This document shows, in pieces, positions 1 through 11,781 of a DNA stretch of 64,000 nt (positions are counted from its first letter, which is position 1; each line of letters opens with the position of its first letter). The stretch is from Typha latifolia (taxonomy: Eukaryota; Streptophyta; Magnoliopsida; Poales; Typhaceae). The notes under the pieces were generated by a model. The model searched no databases and had not been told where the DNA came from. It saw nothing but the letters and a program-made list of their open reading frames with translations. The position numbers and the translations under genes were made by a program. The DNA lies in the NCBI GenBank assembly GCA_019914945.1, contig CM034112.1, positions 7,448,001 through 7,512,000 of the forward strand. Direction: 5' to 3'.

Positions 1-307
1 TTATTTAAATAATTAATATATAAATAATTTATTTGCAGTAATTAAGAAAGAAATACCTAAATGACATAAACAAAATAAAAAAAACAACACTGCCACGAGT
101 GCTCGGCTGAGCCCAGCACTGTTGCAGAAAGAGAAAGAGAAGAAGGAGAAGAAGCTGAGGAAGAAGAAGAAAGGAAGAAGAAAGAAGAAGAAGAAAAGAA
201 GAGAAGAAGAGAAGAAAGAGAGAAGGGGACTAGGCCGGCAGGGGCCATTGCTGGCCAGCCAGCGGCCAGCCTCTCGTCAGCAACTCGGTTTTGGCAAACC
301 TGAGAGT

Positions 308-340
<33 letters not shown>

Positions 341-694
341 CTCACCTTGGTGGTGGTTGGTCGACGACAGCATGAGGGAAGAGAAAAAAAGAGAGTTCGA
401 GAGAGAGAGGAGAGTGAGAGAGAGACTGAAAGAGAGAGGGAAGAGAAGAAAAAGAGAGAGAGACAGTGGTGGGCTGTTGGTAGCGATTGTGGGCCTCGCA
501 GCACCCAGCTGGCCACCCAGCTGGTCGGGCCTATTGGCCAGCCCGACGGTTGGGTGCACGTGGCACACCCAAAACTAGCCACGACAAGTGAGAAATTTTT
601 TCACCTACTGGGCTTAGCTTGGGCACGAGGCTGGCCACAATGTGGCTGGTCGCGTCACGCTCGAATAGATTTTTTTTAGGGCTGGGTTGTTACA
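1..694 (-). repeat. Truncated long LTR, family 3 (right end only)
   Basis: The segment ends in GGGTTGTTACA, as the solo LTR at 34660-37475 does. It shows the same order of parts: AT-rich DNA, a GC-rich hairpin near 99-121, long (GA)n/(GAA)n tracts at about 125-470, then a GC-rich block and the terminus. The left part lies outside the window. The strand is inferred from the related LTR at 43068-47681, which abuts a minus-strand pol with a purine tract. The open frames across the GA tract are low-complexity artefacts. Confidence 0.6.
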
Positions 695-815
695 AACCCC
701 TAGCCAACATTAATTAGATCTTTCCCCTCGTATGTCGCTACCCTACTTCTTCTAGGAGCAACCCCCTTCTTCCCTCTTGTCTGATCTCTCCTCTAATCCC
801 CAGTTCGTAACAACT
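695..815 (+). repeat. 3' end of a gypsy LTR (fragment)
   Basis: Pyrimidine-rich sequence ends in TTCGTAACA and is followed at once by a primer-binding-site match and a gag start. This is the layout of a plus-strand 5' LTR end, as in the elements at 18308 and 61444. The LTR start is missing because the family-3 LTR end abuts it. Confidence 0.45.
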
Positions 816-828
816 TGGTATTAAAGCC
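816..828 (+). other. Primer-binding site, tRNA-iMet type (degenerate)
   Basis: TGGTATTAAAGCC differs at two positions from the TGGTATCAGAGCC used by many plant LTR elements. It lies 18 bp upstream of the gag ATG. Confidence 0.6.
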
Positions 829-846
829 AACGATCCTCAGACCATC

Positions 847-1227
847 ATGGCTACAATTAGATCGAAGACAGCAAAGCAAACGAGGCGATCATCTCAAACA
901 TCAGAGCAAGGCATGGAGACGGACTACACAGCTCCGTCAAGATTTCCATCTCCACTAAGCTCGCGAGGTTGGATGGAAGGTCGTCTCGATCTCTTGGAAA
1001 CCCCGGGCGCGATGTTACAACCGATGTTGGAGAACAAGGCGACCCTTGTGGACATGAACCAAAGTCATCTAGGGCGTACACCTAATCATATCAACGGTGG
1101 GGAAGGTAATCAACGTGGCACCCCACCTAGAAACACTGACGAAGAACCAGCCAAGGCTGCTACTTTTGTGGTTTCACCATCGGTTGCTACCAAACCAGAT
1201 CGTCGACCACCTCCTTGTGAACAATAA
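847..1227 (+). pseudogene. gag N-terminal fragment of a gypsy element
   Basis: A 126-codon open frame starts with MATIRSKTAKQTRR just after the primer-binding site. It resembles in style and position the gag starts at 19309 and 62274 (MTTT-x-x-MAARR). It is rich in Ser, Pro, Thr and Glu. No capsid core, zinc knuckle or pol follows, so the element is cut off after the gag N-terminus. The assignment rests on position next to the LTR end and PBS, because the sequence has no recognisable domain. Confidence 0.45.
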
Positions 1228-1330
1228 CCTAGACCAGAGGAACGTTCGTTGCAGCAAGATAGTGTCCGGCAAGGACCGATCTTGTCGACAATTCCCAATT
1301 CACACACAGAGGTGTGTTAGGAGAATCTAG

Positions 1331-2429
1331 TAAAGAAACACGAAGTTCAAAAGTGATTCAGAACTTCTCTTATATTGTCTGCTTGTCATGTACGCACATA
1401 ACTTACTAGGTGTGGACCTAGCTCTGAATTAGATAGACTCGTATGTAATATTTGTGTTAAGGTGCATGTGGCATTGTTTTGGTGCTTACCGAGAATGCAA
1501 TACTGATTTTTTTTTCTTTTTGATTGGATTTCTTATTCATTCATTGATCTTTCTTGCACATACAGTCTTCCACAAGTTATATATCTTAATTTATATTAAA
1601 TATAAATTGTACAACATATTTCAAAGTGTTTTATATATACAAACTTTTCATTACATAAATTTGAACTTATACTATTTATTTTTGGGTAAATTACAAATTA
1701 ACCCTTGTGGTTTTGCCTAAAATTAAACCATCCCTAAGCTTTCTTTCATATTATTTGCCCTGCGTGATTTAGACTAATATAAAATTATTAATTTCTCCAT
1801 CCAAACTTATGAAAGGAAATATAAAGAAATTAGTAACTATTAGAGGGAAGAAATATTAAAATATCATAATTACCCTCCTCATCTTATTAAATTTACTCAT
1901 TGTATCCTAGTTTTCAAATTTAAAACAGAATATGCATTCTACATCTTCTATCTTCTCCTATCTAAGATTACAAACCTCAAAACTTACTTATTATATAACT
2001 ATGATAATGTACCTCCTTCTAAATATATAATCATGGAACGAAAAATTTCAACCATCTTTAATATGGGTTGAAGATTCATATGTATTTAAAACATGAGATT
2101 ATTAATATCATCTAAGTATTACGATAATTTATATTTTCAATGTTAGGTTTGGATGAAAAAGTTAATAGTCTTCATGCTAACTTAAATAAAAGTTCACAAG
2201 TAATTTGATTTTAGACATGACTAATGGTAATATGAAATTTACTCATTCTTCTTTCTACTGATGCATATCTTCATCTTATTGGTTAGGTCCACAGGTTGCT
2301 AAAGGATAATCTCCTAACTTGGAGAAATTTTGGAGCTGCTGTTTTTGTGATGCTAGTACTATTTTGTTGAACAATTTGGAAGTCAAAACTGTTTTAAAAT
2401 TTTGATAAATCATGATCAAAATTTTACCC
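1331..2429. other. AT-rich intergenic DNA with a MITE-like end
   Basis: No credible gene is seen. At 1684 the sequence GGGTAAATTACAAATTAACC resembles the terminal repeat of a common plant MITE type. I could not find the matching inverted end downstream, so it is either truncated or a chance match. Confidence 0.4.
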
Positions 2430-3173
2430 TCTCGGGGGCTTGCTTAAGACTAAGAAAGAGGAATCTTATGGAAATATCATGGAATAAGGTTTGATCCTAT
2501 TCATGGGGATTCCGTAAATATCCCATTCCAAAAATCGAAAGTTCGAAACAATTGGGACTTTTTCGGAAATTGGATGCAGTTACTAATTCATGATCCGGCA
2601 TGTACAGAATGAAAACTTCATTCTCGATTCTACGAGAATTTTTATGAAAGCATTTCATTTGCTTCTCTTCCATGGAATTTCATTTTCCTAGAATGTATCC
2701 TAATTTTTGGCCTAATTCTTCTTCTGATGATCGATTCAACCTCTGATAAAAAAGATAGACCTTGGTTCTATTTCATCTCTTCAACAAGTTTAGTAATAAG
2801 CATAACGGCCCTATTGTTCTGATGGAGAGAAGAACCTATAATTAGCTTTTCGGGAAATTTCCAAACGAACAATTTCAACGAAATCTTTCAATTTCTTATT
2901 TTACTATGTTCAACTCTATGTATTCTTCTATCCGTAGAGTACATTGAATGTAATGAAATGGCTATAACAGAGTTTTTGTTATTCATATTAACAGCTACTC
3001 TAGGAGGAATGTTTTTATGTGGTGCTAACGATTTACTAACTATCTTTGTAGCTCCAGAATGTTTCAATTTATGTTTCTACCTATTATCTGGATATACCAA
3101 GAGAGATGTACAGTCTAATGAGGCTGCTATGAAATATTTACTCATGGGTGGGGCAAGCTCTTCTATTCTGGTT
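2430..3173 (+). other. Nuclear plastid DNA insertion (NUPT), ndhB region
   Basis: About 745 bp reads as plastid DNA, from the sequence just upstream of ndhB into its first exon. The right edge is sharp: plastid-like sequence stops at ATTCTGGTT and continues with unrelated AT-rich DNA. The left edge is approximate. Divergence is low apart from point changes and a one-base deletion, which suggests a moderately recent transfer. Arrival through mitochondrial DNA is an alternative. Confidence 0.85.
2590..3173 (+). pseudogene. ndhB: ndhB 5' fragment, plastid-derived pseudogene
   Basis: In the plastid, ndhB encodes subunit 2 of the thylakoid NDH complex, a membrane protein. This copy starts at the ndhB ATG ([10 protein letters not shown], with W3 changed to R) and covers roughly the first 195 codons. 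A single base is missing after position 2676, and the shifted frame stops at TAG 2689-2691. A further TGA lies near 2820, where the plastid gene has an Arg codon. The last part reads [20 protein letters not shown] and [18 protein letters not shown], typical of NdhB. The rest of exon 1, the intron and exon 2 are absent, so it cannot make the protein. Confidence 0.88.
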
Positions 3174-3330
3174 AATTCTACGTTAAAATTTAAACTTGTT
3201 TTATTATGTCTTTTTTTATTTTGAAAATTTGATGATTACTTCTATGTATTACAATTGTATATACTGTTTTAATCATTTTATAGGTTAAATGTTTAATTTC
3301 AAGTTTTTACTAGCTTGAGTAGGGTTTGCA

Positions 3331-3482
3331 TTAGATCTGAGTTGGGCTTGAATTAGGCGGGTTTAAAGCTTCAACTCGAATTAGGCTTGAATTTAGTTTG
3401 TTGAAAGCTCGAGTTTGAATTAGGCTTCTACTTGAATTAGGCTTGAATTTAGTTTGTTGAAGGCTTGAGTTCGGATTAGGCA
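3331..3482. repeat. Short tandem repeat, about 56 bp unit
   Basis: The block beginning TTAGGCTTGAATTTAGTTTG occurs at 3381 and 3437, with partial related units on both sides. All units are variations on GAATTAGGCTTGAA. Confidence 0.7.
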
Positions 3483-6400
3483 TAAATTGTATTCATGTAA
3501 ACCATGTCTGAACATAATTTTAGGGATCAAAATTAATTTTAACTGAGCATAATCAGAGCTAGTATCAATCAAGCTATGTTCATTTACACTCTTGTTATTA
3601 TTACTAGGGCCGGGCCAAGATTATGTGGTCACTACTACGTTAATCCGAGTTTTGGGATCATACTTGTCTTGGTTAAGCACAACTAGCGCCCTATTAATTA
3701 CTAGATAATAAACAGCTTGTTTTCTTTCATAAATGACTATCAATAAAGTGAGCTTATATCCTCTACTGTATGGCAAATTGCACAACAACTTGTCCTTGAA
3801 AATTGAGGAAAGTGAGAGTGAGAGATGAGGAGATATAAACAAACAAAGAAGAAGCTGCTCTCCCATTGTGGATTTACCGCACAGTGGACTCCCCCCACTT
3901 GTACTAAGATTGCCTCAAAAGGACGTTTATGGGGGCCACAAAGTAAGCATCAAGATTACATTCAGAGGAAGTGGGGGAGAGGGTGTAGACGTCTCATCCA
4001 TTCCAGACTAAGTTAGCTTAACCAACATTTGCTTAGAGAGAAGTGTTCTACTGAATAAAAGAAGAAAAATAAAAGAACTTATTAAAAGATAGGCCACCAC
4101 CACATTAATATATCTTTTATTTGCTCCTCCCTAAAGCTATGTGCTAATCATTTCCCTTTGTCCATTTCCTCCCTCCCTTTAATCCCTTTCTCTAGTGGCT
4201 TGCGATCCATCTAAGCAAAGACCCTCGCACGTCAAAAGACTGGTGAGTAATTGGTATCAATCAATCAACAACCATCTCAAAACTTTCCTCCTTTTCCTTC
4301 TTTCCTTCTTTCCATTCTTCTACTGTCCTACATACATCTCTGCATCCCATTGTTATAACTACGTAGAAATTTCTGTCAATGCCGTCAATAGCATAACCAA
4401 TCCTGAAGCTGTTAATAATTATGGAGCGTGCGAAGACAGTGCGCCGACCAACACCTTCCTTAATTTTGTCGATTTTTCGAGAAAATACTAAGATCTAGGG
4501 CATCAAAGTCTTGTCATGCGATCATTCTTGCTGAAGAATAGCAAAAACGAGATAAGCATTAATATATATATATATATATTAGAGATTCAAAATCAGAAAG
4601 AATGATCTAAATCTGAGATCTCTACAAAAAATATTAAGAAAACAAAAACTTTTTTAGAATAGTAAAATTATGATTTTTTAGGCCTAAAGGATTAAATTTG
4701 ATAAAAAATCATTTCACTTCGAACGATATTTTCACCAGAAATATAGTATAGTTTCTTACATATACGTAATGCATCAGATTCCTACGTGAAGTCCCACATC
4801 AAACAGTTAGACCAATTTTTAAAGCTAATTAGGGTTTCTTTTTTTCAAAGTTTATTGGAGAACTAGCTAGTTTTTGTCTTCAAGCGGCTTTGAAAATGCA
4901 AATGTATTATTCTACGTTAAAGCCTCGATTAAAAAGGAGAACAGAACCTATTCCTCAGAATAATTTAGAAACTAACATAATCCTTTAATAAGTATCTAAA
5001 CTAAAAGTTAAATATTTTATGGATGTTAGATATCTATGGGAAAGTTCTCCCTCATACGATCATGGAGAAGTTATCCTTATTAAGCCCAAGCAAAGATCTA
5101 AGAATGGTAGGTAGTTCCAGTGACACGTGGAATGAACAACTTAACAAACAGTTGTTGTAGAGATGGCTAACTAGGCCACGTCTTTGCTTACAAATCTAAT
5201 TGTTATCGTTTAATTTGTCTCCATTTTCCACAAGGAATGTGAAAGGCATGGTTTAATTAATTCGTAGAATTGCCACGTGTTCTTTATATGTGCGACTCCA
5301 ATGGGAATGGATCACTTATTTTGCCTTGTCCTTTTTGTGTCGTTTTTTTTGACTTTTTTTATTAAAGATAAAAAAGAACCATATTTATATTATGGACCAC
5401 CGAGTCTACCTAAAAATGTAATATGATGTTGCTTTGTTTCGATATGAAGATTTAAAACGATTTATTTTTAATAGATAACGACTGGTATTTATCGTTTAAG
5501 CTATTTGCGTCGTCATATTATATATTTTTAGCTGACTAGTGTCGGTGCATTAGGCTTATATTTTCTATGATTTTTGTTCCAATTTTTGCCTCTCTTTCTT
5601 TTATTTAAACAGGGAAGAAAAATAGTGGTCAAGGCGTCTAAAATTAATTAGATAACAGGCACATTATATATATATATATATATTTGAAAAAGAATAAGTT
5701 TATGTCTAATGGAAGAAACTGTTATAAAAGAAGAAGGGATTTTTTTTAAAGTGGATATAATTATCCCTAATTATTATATTTTTAAGAGATTTTAATATGA
5801 AACTCAGTCTAAATTTTGATGTGTTACTTAAAACAGTGCATCTATTTGAATTGTACTTGGATAATTAATGAAGAGACTATTCCTATGGTTCTTGGTCTGT
5901 TAACAGATTATAATAAATCTAAGCATGCAAAGACTTGGGAGTTCTTTTACCAAACTATCCCTCTTCGGAATTTTATACAAGAAAATAGATTTCACCTTAA
6001 AGTTAATATCAAATAGAATTTATTTTACTGTAACTACTAGTAAAAAGTTAAATTAATCAGTATATTATTGAGAAAAGAAAATGCTAATAAGTTCTTCATC
6101 GATCTCATACTTTATCTTTTAAATAAATCAGTAATAAGTTCACGTTTTACCTATATAAACCATTGATAAGATATGTATCTTATTTCGCTAAGTTAATATT
6201 AAATTAGTTGGTATTTCTTATTAAAAATAATATGCTGATCTTATTAACATTTTACTGACAATTAACTATAATAAAATAAATCTCTTTTGATATTAAATTT
6301 AGGATGCGTTTTATTTTAGGTAAGTAAGTAGGGCTAGTTTGGTCAGAAACTCCAAAGACTTGAGAATGAGACTTCCTACAGTAGCCATAGTACCAATCTT

Positions 6401-7430
6401 TTTCATTGATTCGTTTGAACGTATCAGTTGACATCACTAAAGTTGGCTCTGCAAGTATATCTTCGCCATATACTTTCCAAGTGTACTACTATATTCATGA
6501 AGATGGTCTTGATTGGCAAAAGGATGGTTTCCCTAAAGAATTGCATAATGACACATAACTTTGCCTGTAAATAAAAAGAAGTTTGGGATGAGATCATTTT
6601 TCATTTAGGGTTTTTTTTTTTTTTTTTTTTTTTTTTTACATATATATTTTGTATTTTCATACATACTCTTCGAAACCTATAAATTTTGGGTAGATGCCCC
6701 TTCGTGTTACTCTTTTATAAGATTTTAATAATTTAACTAAAAGAAATATATAAATACAAATAAGAGTATGTATTTAGATTTGAGGTGACTGCATAAGAAA
6801 GCAAGTGTGTTAAATGATAGTTATGCAAAAACCAACAATAAATTATAAGTTTGTTTATTAATTTTCATTTTATAGTAAAAGTATGTTGAATATTATGTAA
6901 GTTATTCTTAATTAGGGTTTTCATACATGAGTGGTCAATCCAAAACAGATTACTTTGTTACCAAAGAGAAAGAAATTTTAGAAACAAGAGCAATTAATAG
7001 TTAGAAACATAGTACAAAAAATAAAGAAAAAAGAGTATGAAGGTAATACCTATATAAATTTTCTTAATCTCAATATAGTTTTTAGTTATCTATTTGATTT
7101 CTTCTTCTTAATTCTTAGAACAAAACACCCTAGTTTGAAATTTAATTTAACTATCCCTAACAATTGCGATCCCCTAACAATAAATACATAATATACATCA
7201 TGCAATTAACTATGAGTTTGGTGGGATCGATAATCCTTCAATTCAACCAATATGAATTAGTTATTATGTACCTACGTAGAGGGCTACACACTGTAAGGTT
7301 GTTGTCTGCGGATATGTGGGCACTTGTCACTGGTCCATGGCGCTGTACGGGATGTGGGGTGCGTGAAAAGTTGTAAAGTAATCTGTTCATAGTTCGGCGA
7401 CCCATCTACGTACAACAAAGGAAGAGATAT
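3483..7430. other. Intergenic region upstream of the MYB gene
   Basis: No gene is recognised. Short open frames at 3825-4016, 4195-4491, 5816-6016 and 7164-7376 have no recognisable domain and AT-rich, non-coding-like composition. Simple sequence occurs as (TA)n near 4563-4580 and 5664-5683, and as a T run of about 31 bases at 6608-6639. The proximal promoter of the MYB gene should lie at the right end. Confidence 0.5.
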
Positions 7431-7432
7431 CG

Positions 7433-7476
7433 GAGAGAGAGAGAGAGAGAAATCTATAGAAAGAGAGGAAGAAATC

Positions 7477-7515
<39 letters not shown>

Positions 7516-7770
7516 CGATGCCACGTCGCTGTAGGGTTAGATAGAGAGTAAGGAGAACAGAAGAGTCGGCCCCATCCGGTGCAAATGTTGGATTAATGAC
7601 AGCTTCAAAGAAAGAGATATCGAGAGAGAAGTAGAAGATGAGAGGGAGGAGGAGAAGTAGGAGCTACCGCAAATAAAAGGAGAGCTCTCCAACCAACTAA
7701 CTACTCAATAGCGAGATAGGGAGAGAGAAGCAGAAGCAGAAGCAGAAGAAGAAGAAGAAGAAGAAGAAGT
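7433..7770 (+). promoter_or_regulatory. GA/GAA-repeat leader region of the MYB gene
   Basis: (GA)n tracts lie at about 7433-7450 and 7481-7512, and a (GAA)n tract at about 7740-7769. All are within 400 bp upstream of the MYB start codon. In plants such tracts are often in 5' leaders or bound by BBR/BPC (GAGA-binding) factors. That role here is inferred from position only. The transcription start is not determined. Confidence 0.5.
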
Positions 7771-7825
7771 ACAAGAGAAGGAAATTAAATATTATACAAG
7801 AAACTAGCTAGCTATAGTTGAGGGC

Positions 7826-9083
7826 ATGGGACATCACTCCTGCTGCAACCAACAAAAGGTTAAGAGAGGTTTGTGGTCTCCTGAGGAAGATGAGAAGCTC
7901 ATTAGGTACATTACCACCCATGGCTATGGCTCTTGGAGTGAAGTTCCAGAGAAAGCAGGTCACTCTCTCTCTCCCTCTCTCTCTCTAGATCATTATTGTT
8001 TCAAAGTAATGGAACTGGGCTGAAGTTCTTAGTTTTTTTTTTCATTCTATGCATTATGACGCAGGGCTTCAGAGGTGTGGTAAGAGTTGTCGCTTGAGAT
8101 GGATCAACTACCTGAGACCCGATATTAGACGAGGGCGGTTCACGGCGGAAGAGGAGAAGCTGATCATTAGCCTGCATGCAATAGTTGGCAATAGGTTTCA
8201 CTCTCACTAGAATTTTTGGTTTTCCATTATCGCATGCATGTTACTCGTGCATTGTCGTAGTTGTATTGGATTTAACCTACATTCTAGTGTTATAATCGAC
8301 AAAGATGATGCATGTTTATATAATATTATTGCATGTTTTTATTTCCTCCTATTCGTCTGCCTTTGTTTACATGCTGCAATATTAAAAATTAGGGTATAAT
8401 TTTAAAATAATGCGTTTCATCCTTTGACGTCCGGCAGATGGGCTCACATTGCAAGTCACTTGCCTGGTCGAACTGACAATGAGATAAAAAACTATTGGAA
8501 TTCATGGATCAAGAAGAAGCTACGAAAGCCGAATGCACCGTCGTCAACAAGCCCTCCAAATGCAGAGCTCGTCCAACCAGACTTTAGCTCTATCGATCAG
8601 CTCGACGTCATCGTTAACCAAAATTTAACGGCGAAGCGAGTCCCAGACGCCATGTTTCTCCCTCATTGTCCTCTTTTTATGTTCAACACCGGGGTGAGCA
8701 ATAGCTGCGAGAGCAGCAGCGCGAGAGAGGACGTTATCCAAGATATCGCCGATCTAAGTTCCGAAATGTGGAACCCTAATCACCAAAACCAAGCACTGCC
8801 TCCTCTTCTCTCCTTCACGAGTAGTAGCGGAATGGACTCAAACTATTTGCCTCCCTTGGTTGATGCTCAAGGCAACATGCTTACAATGGATGCTCAACAG
8901 TGCTGTGTGGGTGAAGAAGTGGATACAAATGGAGAGTGCTTTGAGAAGCAAGATCTAACTGAATGGATGGAGTCACAACATTACTCTGGGCTTCTTATCT
9001 GGGATCAAGGTGGAGACCAAATCCTCCCAACATCTCAATCAAGTATAGACACCATCCCTAATCCCTTCCCTTCAACCTTGTAG
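7826..9083 (+). CDS. MYB103: R2R3-MYB transcription factor, MYB103-like
   Basis: There are three exons: 7826-7958, 8065-8194 and 8438-9083, with GT-AG introns (302 aa). The 133- and 130-bp first exons are the classic R2R3-MYB pattern. The start [20 protein letters not shown] is followed by R2 (about residues 14-61, Trp-spaced, [20 protein letters not shown]) and R3 (about 67-112, [34 protein letters not shown]). The DNA-binding region closely matches Arabidopsis MYB103, a nuclear activator of secondary-wall and lignin genes acting below NAC wall switches. The C-terminus is acidic and Ser-rich with W-containing motifs ([19 protein letters not shown]). The ATG fits because the first residues are family-typical. 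MYB26 and MYB67 are close relatives but match the first 45 residues less well. Both repeats look intact, so I call it functional. Confidence 0.9.
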
Positions 9084-10683
9084 AGGAACAAATAAGGTGG
9101 ACTTAATATCTCTTCTACCTCTTTCTTTGTATGTATAATAAGGGTCTTAGTTTTTTTTTCCTCCTCTCTCATTCTCTCTTTGAAGTTGATGTGTGAGGCC
9201 CCATGAAGGGAGAGTTAAACATGCATGCATGTGTGCAATGTCCAAATTAAGAAGATAACACAAAGAAGTCAACAGGAAATAAGTTGTGTTTGGGATTTTT
9301 TTTTATAATTTTTTTTTATGTTTCTACTTTTGTCGTGCTGCTATCAAATGGTAAAGGCTCCACTATTCTGCACCATTTCTAATGGCCTTTCTTTAGATAG
9401 AGTATTATTATACCTGCACTTTGCTTGAAGGAATTGGCTTCTTTGAGTTCATGATTGGCAATAGAAGAAAAAGATGAGTTGCTTACCGTGCTCCTATTTG
9501 CTTTAGAAAAGTATTGAAAGATTGGGTCCTCCTGTTACGTGCGAAGGTAGGCAACTAATTAGTGAATTCTGATGACCATGGGCAACCCATGATAGCAATG
9601 TTTAAACGTACGTATAGATCGCACTAGTAGCTAGTCCAAAACTTTTGGGTCCATTACATCACCATTAATTAATTCTACGTACCTGAGAAAGAAACTCTCC
9701 CTCAAATTAATGCTAACGAGACAACATTTCTACTATATATAGAAATCGACGACATTAACTAATTTGTTTTAAGAGACATTGTTTTCTGGATAATGATCGT
9801 AGTTATGCTATGGTTTCGACCATGTCGCCTCTTGTAGCTCATCCAATTAATAAAGTTGATGAGAGATGTTCAACCAATATATATATATATATATATTTAT
9901 TTATTTATTTATTTTTATATATATATATTCATCAATAGGGCAGCATTAATTTCTTTGAGCACCCAAATATTAGTAACTACTCTCAATAGTAGGAATAGAA
10001 CTCCTGAGAACTTTTAGCCAGTAGTGGAGCTAGAACTTTTGCATATTATGGAATTTAAACAAGTCTAGTTGCACATAGACTTAATTAACGAGGAGAAAAA
10101 TGTATGCAACTATCCAAAATACTTCGTTTTCTTTTAATTTTGAAAATACTATTGTAGAATGTTGGTTAAAATTAAGATTTGGAAAGTTGAAGCATGTTAA
10201 TCTCTTCAGGAGTGTTTATATTTTCTACTACCACGAAAGAACACTGTTCAAAGTACCTTAAGAACAAAGGCAACTTAATTTAGAAAATAAAAACTATGAT
10301 TTGAGTCCATGGATATTTGGATCACTGGAGAGAATGAGCTCACATCCTTTCCTCTTCTCTTGGGATCAAGGCTACGTGAGGGCTTCGTTCCATAGCTTGC
10401 CATCCGAGGAGGATCGGAATCGAACAGGTAGAGAAGAACCCACTTACAAGATGAGGGTAGGTTCCTTTCTATCCTCGAAAAAGATAGTTAAGTCTTCAAG
10501 TAATCTGTTACTATTAGGAAAGAAGCAACTATTGGCTAACTTGGGTAGTTAGAGATGAGAGGAGCATGTCGAGCTAGGTCAGGGCAAGGTCACGTAGTGG
10601 TTTTGATTGGCTATTGCGGCAAGTAAGAAGAGCTCAAATACCATATTCCATTGGGGGATGGATATCACTATTGTCTCCTTTTA
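9084..10683. other. MYB 3' flank and intergenic DNA
   Basis: The stop codon is followed by a T-rich likely 3' UTR (to about 9400, poly(A) site not fixed). (TA)n and (TTTA)n simple repeats lie at about 9879-9928. An 83-codon frame at 10301-10552 has more balanced base composition than its surroundings but no domain I recognise; it may be an old organelle fragment. No other gene is seen. Confidence 0.45.
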
Positions 10684-11110
10684 AGTAGGAGTGGTAATTA
10701 AGTCAGGTTAGTCTTCTTGGTCGGGTCACGACAATGTCAATACGAATACACATTTATTAAAAGAATTACACGGATCATAAACAAGTTGCTGGACGACACA
10801 AATTATTTATTATATAAGTTATTTGAGTTATAAACAAACTTATTAATGTAACAAACGAGTTTTTTTTTTGTCTATTACAAACGATTTATTCTTATTATTA
10901 TTCTATTATTGTGTTATAAGTAGGTTATTATATTATAAATGAGTTTGCAGATCGGCATGTTAAACTGGTTGAGAAAATAAATATGAATATAGTCCATTTA
11001 ATAATCGACTTAAGTGGGTCAATTCATTTATTATCTAAAACGAATTATATAGAATAAAACCCATTTAAAACTTTCAGTGTTGGGTTATCTAATCCTGTTA
11101 AAAGTTGTCT
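10684..11110. repeat. Degenerate hAT-type element end
   Basis: The sequence AGTAGGAGTGGTAATTAAGT resembles the terminal repeat of the hAT element at 27795-29520 (GTAGGAGTGGCAAATC on its right end). The following DNA repeats GGGTC and TTATAAAC motifs as hAT subterminal regions do. I see no clear opposite end or target duplication. Confidence 0.4.
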
Positions 11111-11699
11111 AAGGTCCAAATCATGAGATCAGCATGATGCATGAATGAATAAGTGATCGGCTGAAAACGGCATGCTTCTAAACATGAGTATACCAATAAA
11201 AAGAAAATGACTAACTGCATTCAAATTAAAGATCATTGGTGAAAAAGACGAATATTTTTACTTATGAATAACTAAAAATTAAATTAAAATTAATCACTAA
11301 ATAAACTTGAAACAAATTCTTTTAACAATCTTCAAGCAAACACATGTCAGATCAATTTTCCAAATTTGTGTGTAAGATTCAAAGATAACATATATGATAT
11401 CTATCAAAAACATACAAGCCTTGAAAACATGCCATGATATTCAATAAGCTCCCTAACAATATATTTTTAATTGAAGACAAGTCAAGCTTAAGATTTGCAA
11501 TATGAGTCGAGTTTACTATTTTCAAGAAAGTCCAACTCAATAATTTAGCACAAAAAAAAAATATGTAATAAGATTCAATTGGCATTGAAGCATAGTATAG
11601 ATTCAATATGAAATAAAGCAAATAAATCAATCATAACCATAATGCCAACCATGTGTATATACTCAATTGAGTCAAAGCATAGACATGCATAGTGATAAG
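11111..11699. other. AT-rich intergenic DNA
   Basis: No gene, RNA or clear repeat is seen. The open frame at 11379-11630 (minus) has no domain. Confidence 0.4.
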
Positions 11700-11781
11700 T
11701 TCTACGGTACCAAAAGATTGGCTCTGATACCAATAATAGGTTCTACAGTACCAAAAGATAGGCTCTGATAATAACGATAGG
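11700..11781 (-). repeat. Tandem duplication of LTR end plus PBS (2 x 41 bp)
   Basis: Unit 1 is 11700-11740 and unit 2 is 11741-11781. Both contain TACCAAAAGAT and GGCTCTGATA. Read on the minus strand, unit 1 holds TGGTATCAGAGCC, the tRNA-iMet PBS, and unit 2 holds a mutated copy. The LTR terminus (minus-strand end CCTATC) is part of the unit. Confidence 0.8.

Noticed and set aside
122..679. 185-codon Glu/Arg/Lys-rich open frame
   Set aside because: It is the translation of (GA)n/(GAA)n tracts in an LTR; the other frames are open too.
2958..3224. Functional ndhB or other membrane protein gene
   Set aside because: It is the middle of a truncated plastid fragment with an upstream frameshift and an abrupt right edge.
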